A DNA stretch of 64,000 bases, from positions 2,538,501 through 2,602,500 of the forward strand of contig NZ_LS483470.1 in NCBI RefSeq assembly GCF_900478135.1, given 5' to 3'. Shown piece after piece: positions 34,236 to 42,643 of this stretch. Below the pieces are notes generated by a model. That model did not search any database, had not been told where the DNA came from, and was given only the letters and a program-made list of their open reading frames with translations. This DNA is from Leminorella richardii. GTDB taxonomy: Bacteria; Pseudomonadota; Gammaproteobacteria; Enterobacterales; Enterobacteriaceae. Position 1 is the first letter of the stretch; the number at the start of each line of letters is the position of its first letter. The translations under genes were made by a program, and so were the position numbers.

Positions 34236-35117
34236 ATGAATCATAACGCATTCAGTTGCATTGGCTTAGTGGGCCATCCCCGTCATCCCGCGGCGTTAGC
34301 CACCCATAAAACGCTTTACCACTGGCTGGTGTCAAAGGGCTACGCTGTTATCGTCGAACAGCAAATCGCCGGGGAACTCGACATTCCGGGAGCTACCACC
34401 GGAAGCCTGTCTGAAATCGGCCAGCTCGCGGATCTTGCCGTGGTCATCGGCGGCGATGGCAACATGCTGGGCGCGGCTCGCATTCTCTCGCGTTATGACA
34501 TTAAAGTCATCGGCGTTAACCGAGGTAATCTCGGATTTCTCACTGATCTAAACCCGGACAATATTCAGCAGCAGCTGTCAGAAGTGCTGGAAGGCAACTA
34601 TATCAGTGAAAAACGCTTTCTGCTGGAGGCACAGCTTCACCGCGCCAATCAGCCAACGCGCACCAGTACGGCGATTAACGAAGTCGTGTTACACCCCGGC
34701 AAAGTCGCTCATATGATCGAATTTGAAGTGTATATTGACGACAACTTCGCCTTTTCCCAGCGTTCTGACGGGCTGATTATCTCTACGCCGACGGGCTCTA
34801 CCGCCTACTCTCTCTCCGCCGGAGGTCCAATTTTAACGCCAACGCTGGACGCTATTACTCTGGTGCCCATGTTTCCCCATACGTTGACGTCACGTCCGTT
34901 GGTGATTAACGGCACCAGCACCATTAACCTGCGCTTTGCCCACTACAGCCGGGATCTGGAAATTAGCTGCGACAGCCAAATCGCCCTGCCGATCCAAAAA
35001 GACGAACACGTGATTATTAAGCGCAGCGAGGCTCAGCTTCACCTCATCCATCCAAAAAACTACAGCTATTACAATACGCTAAGCACCAAACTGGGCTGGT
35101 CGAAAAAATTGTTCTAA
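34236..35117 (+). CDS. nadK: NAD kinase
   Basis: The 293-residue enzyme phosphorylates NAD to NADP. The catalytic GGDG motif lies in VVIGGDGNMLGAAR (about 69-82), with GVNRGNLGFLTDL (about 95-107) and the NAD-binding TPTGSTAYSLSAGGPI (about 187-202) also intact. It is divergent from grpE and followed by recN with 111 bp between. Confidence 0.96.
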   Translation: MNHNAFSCIGLVGHPRHPAALATHKTLYHWLVSKGYAVIVEQQIAGELDIPGATTGSLSEIGQLADLAVVIGGDGNMLGAARILSRYDIKVIGVNRGNLGFLTDLNPDNIQQQLSEVLEGNYISEKRFLLEAQLHRANQPTRTSTAINEVVLHPGKVAHMIEFEVYIDDNFAFSQRSDGLIISTPTGSTAYSLSAGGPILTPTLDAITLVPMFPHTLTSRPLVINGTSTINLRFAHYSRDLEISCDSQIALPIQKDEHVIIKRSEAQLHLIHPKNYSYYNTLSTKLGWSKKLF

Positions 35118-35134
35118 AAGCGTTCAATCTTCTT

Positions 35135-35154
35135 TACTGTATAAAAAACCAGTT
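35135..35154. promoter_or_regulatory. LexA box 1 upstream of recN
   Basis: TACTGTATAAAAAACCAGTT has CTG-N10-CAG with AT-rich centre, 75 bp upstream of the recN start. Confidence 0.75.
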
Positions 35155-35194
35155 TATACTGTACGTAACTACAGTAGCTGGTTTTTTGTTTTTT
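35149..35194 (+). terminator. Terminator-like hairpin of nadK overlapping the LexA sites
   Basis: CCAG (35149-35152) and CTGG (35178-35181) close an inner TACTGT/ACAGTA dyad that is also LexA box 2. A T-rich tract (TTTTTTGTTTTTT) follows. It may end nadK transcripts and also lies in the recN leader. Confidence 0.5.
35157..35176. promoter_or_regulatory. LexA box 2 upstream of recN
   Basis: TACTGTACGTAACTACAGTA is a strong SOS box: TACTGT/ACAGTA arms in perfect dyad symmetry with CTG-N10-CAG. Its centre is 22 bp from that of box 1. Confidence 0.88.
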
Positions 35195-35228
35195 ACAGCT
35201 TTCAAAGAAACGAAACGGGAAGAGAATC

Positions 35229-36890
35229 ATGCTGGCACAGTTAACCATTAGCAATTTCGCCATCGTTCGCGATCTGGAAATCGACTTCCACGCGGGCATG
35301 ACGGCGATTACAGGTGAAACCGGCGCGGGTAAATCTATTGCTATTGATGCGCTAGGGCTTTGTCTGGGCGGGCGCTCAGAAACAGCCATGGTGCGTTCCG
35401 GTGCCAGCCGAGCCGACGTCAGCGCGCGCTTTTCCCTGAAAGACACGCCAGCCGCCCGCCACTGGCTAGAAGAAAACCAGCTAGACGATCAGCAAGAGTG
35501 TATTCTGCGCCGCGTAGTCAGCGCCGATGGGCGCTCAAGAGGCTTTATTAACGGCACGGCGGTACCGGTTTCCCAACTGCGTGAGCTTGGTCAGCTTCTG
35601 ATTCAAATCCACGGCCAGCACGCCCACCAGCTGCTGCTCAAGCCCGATCACCAAAAGCGCCTGCTTGATGCCTATGCTCACCGTACTGACCTAATGACCG
35701 AGATGAAGCAGGCTTATCGGCAGTGGCATCAAAGCTGTGCGCAGCTTGCGCAGTACCAGCAGCAGAGCCTGGAACAGGAGTCTCGCGTTCAGCTGTTGCA
35801 GTACCAGCTAAAAGAGCTAAACGATTTCGCCCCTCAAACAGGGGAATATGAGCAAATTGATGAAGAGTACAAGCGCCTGTCTAACGGCGGCCAGCTACTC
35901 TCTCTGAGCCAACAGGCGCTACAGGTTTTAGCCGAAGATGACGAGCAAAACGTTTTAAGCATGCTCAACCATGCCCGGCACAGCCTGCAGGAGCTGGCCT
36001 CCATCGACGAAAAGATGAGCGGCCTGCTAAACATGCTGGAAGAGGCCTCTATTCAGGTCAGTGAAACCAGTGAAGAGCTTCGCCACTACGCCGAGAAAAT
36101 GGAAATCGATCCGGTTCGCCTTTACGAACTGGAACAGCGCCTCTCCCGGCAGATTGCCCTTGCTCGTAAGCACCATATTGCGCCGGAACAGCTGCCGGAA
36201 CTGCATCAGCAGCTTCTGGAAGAGTTCAAGCAAATCAGTCGGCATGAAGAAAACTACGAATCGCTGGTGCAGGACGTTGAGCGTCACCATCAGTTTGCAC
36301 TGGAAGTGGCTAATCGCCTACACCTGCTGCGCATCGAATCCGCTAGCGAACTGGCCTCGCTGATTACCAGCAGCATCCACGCGCTAGCCATGCCGCACGG
36401 CCAGTTAACCATTGACGTACAGTGGCAGCCGGAGCACCTAAACGCAGAAGGCGCCGATCGCATTGAGTTTCTGGTCAGTACTAACCCCGGTCAGCCACAG
36501 GCTCCTTTAGCCAAGGTCGCATCAGGCGGTGAACTTTCGCGTATCGCTCTGGCTGTACAGGTCATTACTGCACAGAAAATGGAAACTCCTGCGCTGATTT
36601 TTGATGAAGTTGACGTTGGCATCAGCGGGCCGACTGCCGCCACCGTCGGCAAACTGCTTCGCCAATTGGGTGCGTCGACTCAGGTCATGTGCGTAACCCA
36701 CCTGCCTCAGGTTGCCGGCAGCGGGCATCATCATTTTTACGTTAATAAGCGCACAGACGGCGCGGAAACTGAAACTGACATGGTTCTGCTGGACAAAGCC
36801 GCGCGTCTGCAAGAGCTGGCTCGGCTTCTGGGGGGCAGCGAAATTACCCGTAATACGCTGGCTAACGCCAAAGAGCTGCTGGCGGCCTGA
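35229..36890 (+). CDS. recN: DNA repair protein RecN
   Basis: The 553-residue SMC-like ATPase acts in double-strand break repair. Walker A GETGAGKS (about 29-36), a central coiled coil (about 150-380) and the signature plus Walker B region (ASGGELSRIALAVQV; ALIFDEVDVGISGPTA, about 455-470) are intact. Two LexA boxes in its promoter show strong SOS control. It is followed by its own terminator and bamE. Confidence 0.96.
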   Translation: MLAQLTISNFAIVRDLEIDFHAGMTAITGETGAGKSIAIDALGLCLGGRSETAMVRSGASRADVSARFSLKDTPAARHWLEENQLDDQQECILRRVVSADGRSRGFINGTAVPVSQLRELGQLLIQIHGQHAHQLLLKPDHQKRLLDAYAHRTDLMTEMKQAYRQWHQSCAQLAQYQQQSLEQESRVQLLQYQLKELNDFAPQTGEYEQIDEEYKRLSNGGQLLSLSQQALQVLAEDDEQNVLSMLNHARHSLQELASIDEKMSGLLNMLEEASIQVSETSEELRHYAEKMEIDPVRLYELEQRLSRQIALARKHHIAPEQLPELHQQLLEEFKQISRHEENYESLVQDVERHHQFALEVANRLHLLRIESASELASLITSSIHALAMPHGQLTIDVQWQPEHLNAEGADRIEFLVSTNPGQPQAPLAKVASGGELSRIALAVQVITAQKMETPALIFDEVDVGISGPTAATVGKLLRQLGASTQVMCVTHLPQVAGSGHHHFYVNKRTDGAETETDMVLLDKAARLQELARLLGGSEITRNTLANAKELLAA

Positions 36891-36940
36891 AAAATAACCA
36901 CCCGTTAAGTCAACTTTTTGCCAAACTTGCAGTCAAACCT

Positions 36941-36972
36941 AAACGCATCCGCCCAGCCGATGCGTTTTTTTA
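36941..36972 (+). terminator. Terminator of recN
   Basis: AAACGCATC pairs with GATGCGTTT around a 9-nt loop, followed by a run of T residues. Confidence 0.8.
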
Positions 36973-37063
36973 TACAACGGACTGATAAACCCGACGATGA
37001 AGGTTTCCAAATGCCGCAAGGTCTATTATCATCGTCAACCTATGTTCTAAAGGAAAGTATACT

Positions 37064-37411
37064 ATGCGCTGCAAACTGCTGACTGCCGCCGTGATGGCAA
37101 TTGGAATTGTAACAACCGGATGCTCTACGCTAGAGAAGGTGGTTTACCGTCCGGACATCAACCAGGGTAACTATCTGGAACCTGGGGATGTCGCTAAAGT
37201 GCAAAAAGGCATGAGCAAACAGCAGGTGGCCTACATTCTCGGCACGCCAATGCTGCACGATCCGTTTGGCTCAGACACCTGGTATTATGTCTTCCGCCAG
37301 CAGCCTGGCCATCAGGACGTTTCTCAGCAAACCGTGACGCTGACCTTTGACAGCGGTGGCATGCTGACTAGCGTGACCAACGACACATCAATGATGAAGC
37401 AGGAAGACTAG
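37064..37411 (+). CDS. bamE: Outer membrane assembly lipoprotein BamE
   Basis: The 115-residue lipoprotein has a signal peptide ending in the lipobox VTTGC (Cys20). The body has VYRPDINQGNYL, the BamE core GMSKQQVAYILGTPMLHDPFG and DTWYYVFRQQPG. It belongs to the BamABCDE complex that folds outer-membrane proteins. Monocistronic, convergent with rnfH. Older name smpA. Confidence 0.95.
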   Translation: MRCKLLTAAVMAIGIVTTGCSTLEKVVYRPDINQGNYLEPGDVAKVQKGMSKQQVAYILGTPMLHDPFGSDTWYYVFRQQPGHQDVSQQTVTLTFDSGGMLTSVTNDTSMMKQED

Positions 37412-37442
37412 TTTTTTCTATCTTTACTTGTCGTATAAATTA

Positions 37443-37488
37443 AAAAAGCAGGGCGTCTAAGTACATTTACTATGACGCCCTGTTTTTT
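37443..37488. terminator. Bidirectional terminator between bamE and rnfH
   Basis: CAGGGCGTC (37449-37457) pairs with GACGCCCTG (37474-37482), flanked by six A and six T residues. The right arm overlaps the last codons and stop of rnfH. Confidence 0.8.
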
Positions 37489-37763
37489 GACTTTTCTGCC
37501 CGCATTCGCCGCAGTTCTTTCGGGTCAGCAATCAAAGGCCGGTAAATCTCCACCCTATCGCCCTCTTTAACTTCGTCCGTTAGCTTCGCCGCACGGCTAA
37601 ATATGCCGACTTTATTCACCTTGAGATCGATATCCTGCCGGGTTTCCAACAGGCCAGACGTGCGAATAGCCTCTTCCACCGTTGTTCCCTGAGGCACGCT
37701 GAGGGCAATCAGAAACTGTTTTTCCGGTAGCGCGTACACAACCTCAATACTAATGTCCGACAC
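37470..37763 (-). CDS. rnfH: RnfH-family ubiquitin-like protein
   Basis: A GTG start at 37763 is chosen: AAAGAGG lies just ahead and the following VSDISIEVVYALPEKQ matches the family start, whereas the ATG-started frame adds 24 residues that lie inside ratA. The 97-residue beta-grasp protein ends IYRPLIADPKELRRMRAEKS, the family signature. Function is not well defined. It overlaps ratA by 14 bp, implying coupled translation. Confidence 0.9.
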   Translation of the reverse strand: MSDISIEVVYALPEKQFLIALSVPQGTTVEEAIRTSGLLETRQDIDLKVNKVGIFSRAAKLTDEVKEGDRVEIYRPLIADPKELRRMRAEKSKNRAS

Positions 37764-38190
37764 CGTAAACCTCTTTTGCCCGCTTGATAAAGGCCTGAAC
37801 CATATTCTGCGCCAGCTCGTGAAAAATCCGCCCAAAAGCGATCTCTACCAGTCGGCTGCTAAACTCAAACTCTAGGGCAAACTCGATTTTGCAGGCATCG
37901 TCGCCCAGCGGCGTAAAGTGCCAGCCACCCTGTAAGGTTCGAAACGGGCCGTCTACCAGCGTCATATCGATAACTGAGTCCACCACCATTTGGTTACGGG
38001 TAGTAAAGGTTTTGCGTATCCCCACTTTCGCCACATCAATAGAAGCCACCATTGTCGTTTCAGTCTTCTCGTGGATCCGGCTGCCGACACAGCCCGGCAA
38101 AAACTGCGGATAAGAGAGCACGTCGTTGGCTAAATAGTACATCTGCGCGGCACTGTAGTTGACCAGAGCAGAACGCTTGATACGCTGCAT
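37750..38190 (-). CDS. ratA: Ribosome association toxin RatA
   Basis: The 146-residue START-like (polyketide cyclase/dehydrase fold) protein has the conserved N-terminus RSALVNYSAAQMYYLANDVLSYPQFLPGC and the C-terminal helix FHELAQNMVQAFIKRAKEVYG. In E. coli RatA binds 50S subunits and blocks 70S formation; related proteins carry ubiquinone. It is divergent from smpB and overlaps rnfH. Confidence 0.92.
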   Translation of the reverse strand: MQRIKRSALVNYSAAQMYYLANDVLSYPQFLPGCVGSRIHEKTETTMVASIDVAKVGIRKTFTTRNQMVVDSVIDMTLVDGPFRTLQGGWHFTPLGDDACKIEFALEFEFSSRLVEIAFGRIFHELAQNMVQAFIKRAKEVYGVGH

Positions 38191-38400
38191 GAAACTTCCT
38201 AACTTAATCAGATTTGGGAAAAATAGTTAAGGCAAAAGTAAAAACGCCGCAAATCATATCACTTAACGTTCACGGGCCCAAACGCCTTCCGTGTGCCCTC
38301 TTTCCTTCTCGCTAGCGCTACGCGTTGCTATAAAAAATCACGCCGCCAGCGGGCGCGAGGGATATCTTTCGGCCCATCATTCAGTATAATAAAAAGTACT

Positions 38401-38883
38401 ATGACTAAGAAAAAAGCCTACAAACCCGGTTCCGCAACCATTGCGATGAACAAACGCGCACGCCATGAATACTTCATTGAAGAAGAAATCGAGGCGGGTC
38501 TTGCCCTGCAAGGGTGGGAAGTCAAATCCATGCGCGCCGGCAAAGCCAACATCAGCGACAGCTATGTGGTTTTCCGCAACGGTGAAGCCTACCTGTTCGG
38601 CGCCACCATCACGCCGCTGAACGTGGCCTCTTCCCACATCGTCTGCGATCCAACCCGCACTCGCAAGCTACTGCTTAACCGCAAAGAGCTTGATAACCTG
38701 TTTGGCCTAGCGAATCGCGACGGCTATACCATCGTCGCTCTCTCTCTGTACTGGAAGAACGCTTGGTCGAAGATCAAAATCGGCGTTGCTAAAGGCAAGC
38801 AGTTGCACGACAAGCGCACCGACGTCAAAGACCGCGAATGGCAGTTGGATAAAGCGCGCATTATGAAGCACGCCAACCGCTAA
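38401..38883 (+). CDS. smpB: SsrA-binding protein SmpB
   Basis: ATG 38401 (MTKKKAYKPGSATIA) matches the E. coli start; the frame runs 36 codons further up without family support. The 160-residue protein binds the tRNA-like domain of tmRNA for trans-translation. KRARHEYFIEEEIEAGLALQGWEVKS and the C-terminal KGKQLHDKRTDVKDREW tail that enters the decoding centre are intact. The tmRNA gene follows 50 bp downstream. Confidence 0.96.
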   Translation: MTKKKAYKPGSATIAMNKRARHEYFIEEEIEAGLALQGWEVKSMRAGKANISDSYVVFRNGEAYLFGATITPLNVASSHIVCDPTRTRKLLLNRKELDNLFGLANRDGYTIVALSLYWKNAWSKIKIGVAKGKQLHDKRTDVKDREWQLDKARIMKHANR

Positions 38884-38932
38884 GCCGCTGGCGTCTAGCT
38901 GCTGAATTCTGTTATACTTGTTTTAACACTCT

Positions 38933-39296
38933 GGGGCTGATTCTGGATTCGACGGGATTTGCGAAACTCAAGGTGCATGCCGAGGTGCGGTAGGCCTCGT
39001 TAACAAACCGCAAAAAAATAGTCGCAAACGACGAAAACTACGCTTTAGCAGCTTAATAACCTGCTTGAAGCCCTCTCTCCCTAGCCTCCGCTCTTAGGAC
39101 GGGGATCAAGAGAGGTCAAACCCAAAAGAGATCGCGTGGACGCCCTGCCTGGGGTTGAAGCGTTAAAACTAATCAGGCTAGTTTGTTAGTGGCGTGTCTG
39201 TCCGCAGCTGGCAAGCGAATGTAAAGACTGACTAAGCATGTAGTACCGAAGGCGTAGGAATTTCGGACGCGGGTTCAACTCCCGCCAGCTCCACCA
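38933..39296 (+). ncRNA. ssrA: Transfer-messenger RNA (tmRNA)
   Basis: The 364-nt gene runs from GGGGCTGATTCTGGATTCGA to the encoded CCA and follows E. coli tmRNA nearly base for base. The resume codon is GCA at 39024 and the tag reads ANDENYALAA followed by TAA. The 3' tRNA-like half keeps GGTTCAACTCCCGCC. It rescues stalled ribosomes with SmpB. Its 3' end is the integration site of the island that follows. Confidence 0.98.
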
Positions 39297-39378
39297 AAAT
39301 TCTCCATCGGTGATTACCAGAGTCATCCGATGAAGTCCTAAGAGCCCGCACGGCGCAAGCCCTGCGGGCTTTTTTGTG
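39294..39378 (+). repeat. 85-bp direct repeat, left copy (island left end), containing the ssrA terminator
   Basis: This segment starts at the encoded CCA of tmRNA and is identical, base for base, to 58066-58150. It contains a terminator (AGCCCGCA 39343-39350 with TGCGGGCT 39363-39370, then six T). The pair flanks the integrase-bearing island. Confidence 0.9.
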
Positions 39379-39427
39379 CCTTCAATTTGTCCTGCGAAGT
39401 CTGATGCCAACTAATTAAATCCGAACC

Positions 39428-39482
39428 TTTTAGGCACCTTGTTAGGCACCTCATAAAGCTTTATTGTTTTTGAGGTGCCTAA
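39428..39482. repeat. Repeated TTAGGCACC motifs upstream of the integrase gene
   Basis: Three copies, two direct (39429, 39442) and one inverted (to 39482), surround the integrase promoter; TTAGGCACCTCA and TGAGGTGCCTAA form a 12-bp inverted repeat. They are probable arm-type integrase or excisionase sites. Confidence 0.55.
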
Positions 39483-39500
39483 AACTATGGAAACCCGGCA

Positions 39501-40742
39501 ATGGCAAGACAAACCAAACCTCTATCCGTTAAGGAAATCGAATCTGCTAAACCCAAGGAAGCGGACTACGTTCTCTATGATGGCGATGGCCTTGAGCTAC
39601 TCATCAAATCCAGCGGGAGTAAAATCTGGCAGTTTCGCTACATTCGCCCTGTCACCAAGAAACGAGCAAAGAAAAGCATAGGCCCCTACCCGTCAGTTAC
39701 CCTTGCCGATGCCAGAAACTACCGTGCAGAGTCCCGCTCACTCCTGGCTAAACAGATTGATCCGCAGGAACATCAGCAAGAACAATTGCGTAGTTCGCTG
39801 GAAGCCAAAACCAATACTTTCCAGCTCGTAGCTGAACGTTGGTGGAATGTGAAGAAAGCCAGTGTGACCGAAGACTACGCAGAGGATATCTGGCGCTCTC
39901 TTGAGAGAGATGTTTTTCCTGCGATTGGCGACATTAGCGTTACAGATATTAAAGCTCATACACTGGTTCAGGCCGTGCAACCGGTTCAGGCCAGAGGAGC
40001 ACTGGAAACTGTTCGTCGCCTGTGTCAACGTATTAATGAGGTCATGATCTATGCCCAGAACACAGGGCTGATTGATGCTGTTCCCAGCGTTAATATCGGT
40101 AAAGCCTTCGAGAAGCCTCAGAAAAAGAACATGCCCAGCATTCGACCGGATCAGCTACCTCAACTGATGCAGACAATGCGAACAGCCAGCATTAGCCTTT
40201 CCACACGCAGCCTGTTCATGTGGCAACTTCTTACTATCACCCGCCCAGCCGAAGCGGCTGAGGCTCGCTGGGATGAAGTTGATCTGGAAGCACGAGAATG
40301 GAAAATTCCCGCATCACGAATGAAAATGAACCGTGACCATACCGTTCCTTTATCAGATGAGGCAATGGCTGTTCTGGAAATAATGAAGCCGTTAAGCGGC
40401 AACCGAGAATTTATATTCCCTAGCCGCATCAAGCCAAACCAGCCGATGAACAGTCAAACCGTAAACGCATCGCTAAAACGCGCAGGTTTTGGTGGGGTGC
40501 TCGTTTCACACGGCCTGCGATCTATCGCCAGTACAGCCCTAAATGAACAAGGCTTTCCGCCTGATGTCATTGAGGCAGCACTTGCCCATGTAGACAAGAA
40601 TGAAGTTCGTCGCGCTTATAACCGCAGCGATTACCTGGAGCAGCGTCGTCCAATGATGCAGTGGTGGGCTGAATTAGTCATGTCAGCAGAGTATGGAAAT
40701 ATGATTGAGACTGGCATGAAAGGAATGCGATTGGTCGGGTGA
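39501..40742 (+). CDS. P4-type tyrosine integrase (IntA-like)
   Basis: The 413-residue recombinase has the N-terminal arm-binding domain of P4 integrases (KEIESAKPKEADYVLYDGDGLELLIKSSGSKIWQFRY, about 9-45), a central core-binding domain, and a catalytic domain with Arg in TITRPAEAAEARWDEVD (about 246-262), HGLRSIAST, an LAHVDKNEVRRAYNR block with its His, and the Tyr nucleophile in AYNR. The first ATG at 39501 gives the full arm domain. It lies directly beside ssrA, so site-specific integration there is the natural role. No break is visible. Confidence 0.94.
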   Translation: MARQTKPLSVKEIESAKPKEADYVLYDGDGLELLIKSSGSKIWQFRYIRPVTKKRAKKSIGPYPSVTLADARNYRAESRSLLAKQIDPQEHQQEQLRSSLEAKTNTFQLVAERWWNVKKASVTEDYAEDIWRSLERDVFPAIGDISVTDIKAHTLVQAVQPVQARGALETVRRLCQRINEVMIYAQNTGLIDAVPSVNIGKAFEKPQKKNMPSIRPDQLPQLMQTMRTASISLSTRSLFMWQLLTITRPAEAAEARWDEVDLEAREWKIPASRMKMNRDHTVPLSDEAMAVLEIMKPLSGNREFIFPSRIKPNQPMNSQTVNASLKRAGFGGVLVSHGLRSIASTALNEQGFPPDVIEAALAHVDKNEVRRAYNRSDYLEQRRPMMQWWAELVMSAEYGNMIETGMKGMRLVG

Positions 40743-41441
40743 ATTATGTTAACTACTTTTCACTCAGCGTTTTGGAGGATATGGTGTAATTGTCTATTTC
40801 CGTCCGGTAAGTGCTAGAAACGACATTATTAGCATAATTTAATCTCATCGAGTGAGAAGCAATTGAATATATATGAGCCTGAACGATGGATACTGTTGAG
40901 TAACACGATATGGGGTTCACTTTAACTTACTTATAGGCTTGTGTATCTGACATGAGCATTCATCCTGACACATACCATAAGCCTTCGTGTTGTTGCCAGA
41001 TATCACACCACCTTACGAAGTCATAGACGCAACTAACACCAGCAAAGAGTGTTTGATCTGGCTGGTCAGCGTCTGCTTTGCAGAGTGCCACTGTGAATGA
41101 GGCTGCTGAAGCCGATCATTGGAAGGAATTAAACTGAAGATGGCACATAATCAGCCTAGTCACAAAGGATAAAAGAATAACGTGTATTTAGCCTTTCCTT
41201 GGCGCTGACAAAAATTTACGAAGCTCTCAGACCTTGGGTACCGCAGTACCTCTTTTTTACTTTGTCCTGTATCAATTTAATTGCAAAGAACGTTGATGCA
41301 ATACACCACATATAGGTTTTATTATCTTAACCAGCTCATTATGTTGTGCTCATGAGTAGAGCAGGTAATTTCAGGATGGCCCCGAACTGCATGCCAGAGG
41401 CTATTTGACTAGTCGAATTGTTGAAAGAATAAGGAGTCTTA
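40743..41441. other. About 700 bp without a recognisable gene
   Basis: There is no long frame on either strand. The one structure I see is a small hairpin GGTAC-CGCA-GTACC (41237-41250) followed by TCTTTTTTA, a possible weak terminator. Gene remnants may be present but I cannot identify them. Confidence 0.4.
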
Positions 41442-41732
41442 ATGGAACGCAAAGATCTGCATTACACATATTCGCCGAAAGCAGTTCCTGGTGATGATCC
41501 CCGCAAAACAAAAGAGGACGCGACAAAGTTCAGCCGCCATGAGGAGTATGAAGTTCTCACCCTCATCAATTCGTTCAGTGATAGTAACGGAAAAACACTC
41601 CCGCTACGTTCGCAGCAAATTATTGAGTGGATGATTCACGATCATCTACCTTCACATATTCAAGGAAGACAGAATGTCAAAAACTGGGTTATTGAAAAAT
41701 TTCCAACACTTAAAAATCAGTACCCACGTTAA
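41442..41732 (+). CDS. Hypothetical 96-aa island protein
   Basis: A small charged, soluble protein with no signal peptide, membrane segment or cysteine motif. It starts at ATG 41442 after AAGGAG and ends at a strong terminator, so it is probably a real single-gene unit. The middle (SRHEEYEVLTLINSFSDSNG) looks helical and the C-terminus is basic. I do not recognise the family and will not assign a function. Confidence 0.6.
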   Translation: MERKDLHYTYSPKAVPGDDPRKTKEDATKFSRHEEYEVLTLINSFSDSNGKTLPLRSQQIIEWMIHDHLPSHIQGRQNVKNWVIEKFPTLKNQYPR

Positions 41733-41736
41733 CAGA

Positions 41737-41758
41737 AGCCGCCCCTGGGCGGCTTTTT
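41737..41758 (+). terminator. Terminator of the 96-aa protein gene
   Basis: AGCCGCCC and GGGCGGCT form an 8-bp stem with a 2-nt loop, followed by TTTT, immediately after the stop codon. Confidence 0.85.
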
Positions 41759-41957
41759 CGCCTGATATTCCCCATTATCTATTCTGTCACTTACCGTCGT
41801 GCGGCCTGATGTTGCCACAGAAATTAGGTCCAAGCATCATACACCTTGCGATTGTTCGCTCTGCACCATAAGCGAACTTTTCTGATATTAAATTGCGGCA
41901 ATTAGCAGGTAGATCAGTAAGCTAATCCTCTCCTGCCATAAGAAAAAGCTACGTTAC

Positions 41958-42576
41958 TTATAACTTCCCAGCGCGTATAAAGATCACACATAACTCAGTA
42001 GGGACAATAATACTTTTCCATGCACCGTTGGTTTTTCCCAATCCGGCGTTAACGAGGCCATCCAAAAAGGCCTCATCCATTTCCACTGGTTGGTCAGAGT
42101 TGATGGCAACAAATGCCGCCAGTTCTTTGATATCAAATGAGGGAATGCGTTCAAGAGCAAACAACAAACGCCGAAGAATATTAAAATCGATCTCTTCTCG
42201 CGCGAATCTCTGCCGCAACTTCAGGCTTGTCTGCTCTTTCCATCCGGTCGATGATTTCAATCAGTCTTGCACCAGCCTTACCAGCGAACTTATCGTCTTC
42301 ATTCAGCCGTTCGGTCATATTGCTCCGTTCAGCGTCCGACAAGTCTGAGAAGTGAGTAAGGAAACGAATAACCTTTTCAGAAAATAGCTGATCCCTTACA
42401 GAATTAGTAGTTTTGTAAAGCCCGACAACAGTGTTGACAAAAGGGATAGATTCAAGAATGTTTGATTCAATCAAAGAATCAACGCCAAGCTCGGCATATT
42501 CTTTGCCTAACTCGACTACCTCATCAGATTTTAAGGCGCTGACTAATGCGCTACCACGTTTGGTGTCTTCTGTCAT
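41958..42576 (-). pseudogene. Hypothetical protein gene split by a frameshift
   Basis: Two frames overlap here. The first (42576 to 42181) encodes MTEDTKRGSALVSALKSDE..., with a mildly hydrophobic SIPFVNTVVGLYKTT segment near residues 43-57. The second (to 41958) continues with FAREEIDFNILRRLLFALERIP. They join smoothly at about 42190-42200 if one base is restored, giving roughly 205 residues. The split product probably does not function unless frameshifting occurs. The family is unknown to me; its place beside a nuclease module suggests a defence-linked role, by neighbourhood only. Confidence 0.55.
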
Positions 42577-42643
42577 AATTCCTCAATTACATATTTCTAT
42601 ATTTAGGCAACCCAATGTTCTGCCTACATTGAGTCGCTCTTTC

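Noticed and set aside
39186..39410. A 74-codon minus-strand frame overlapping tmRNA
   Set aside because: It is antisense to ssrA and its terminator, with no ribosome-binding site or family features; such frames are artefacts of conserved structural RNA.
41674..41871. A 65-codon frame running through the terminator after 41732
   Set aside because: It overlaps the previous gene and its terminator hairpin and lacks a ribosome-binding site.
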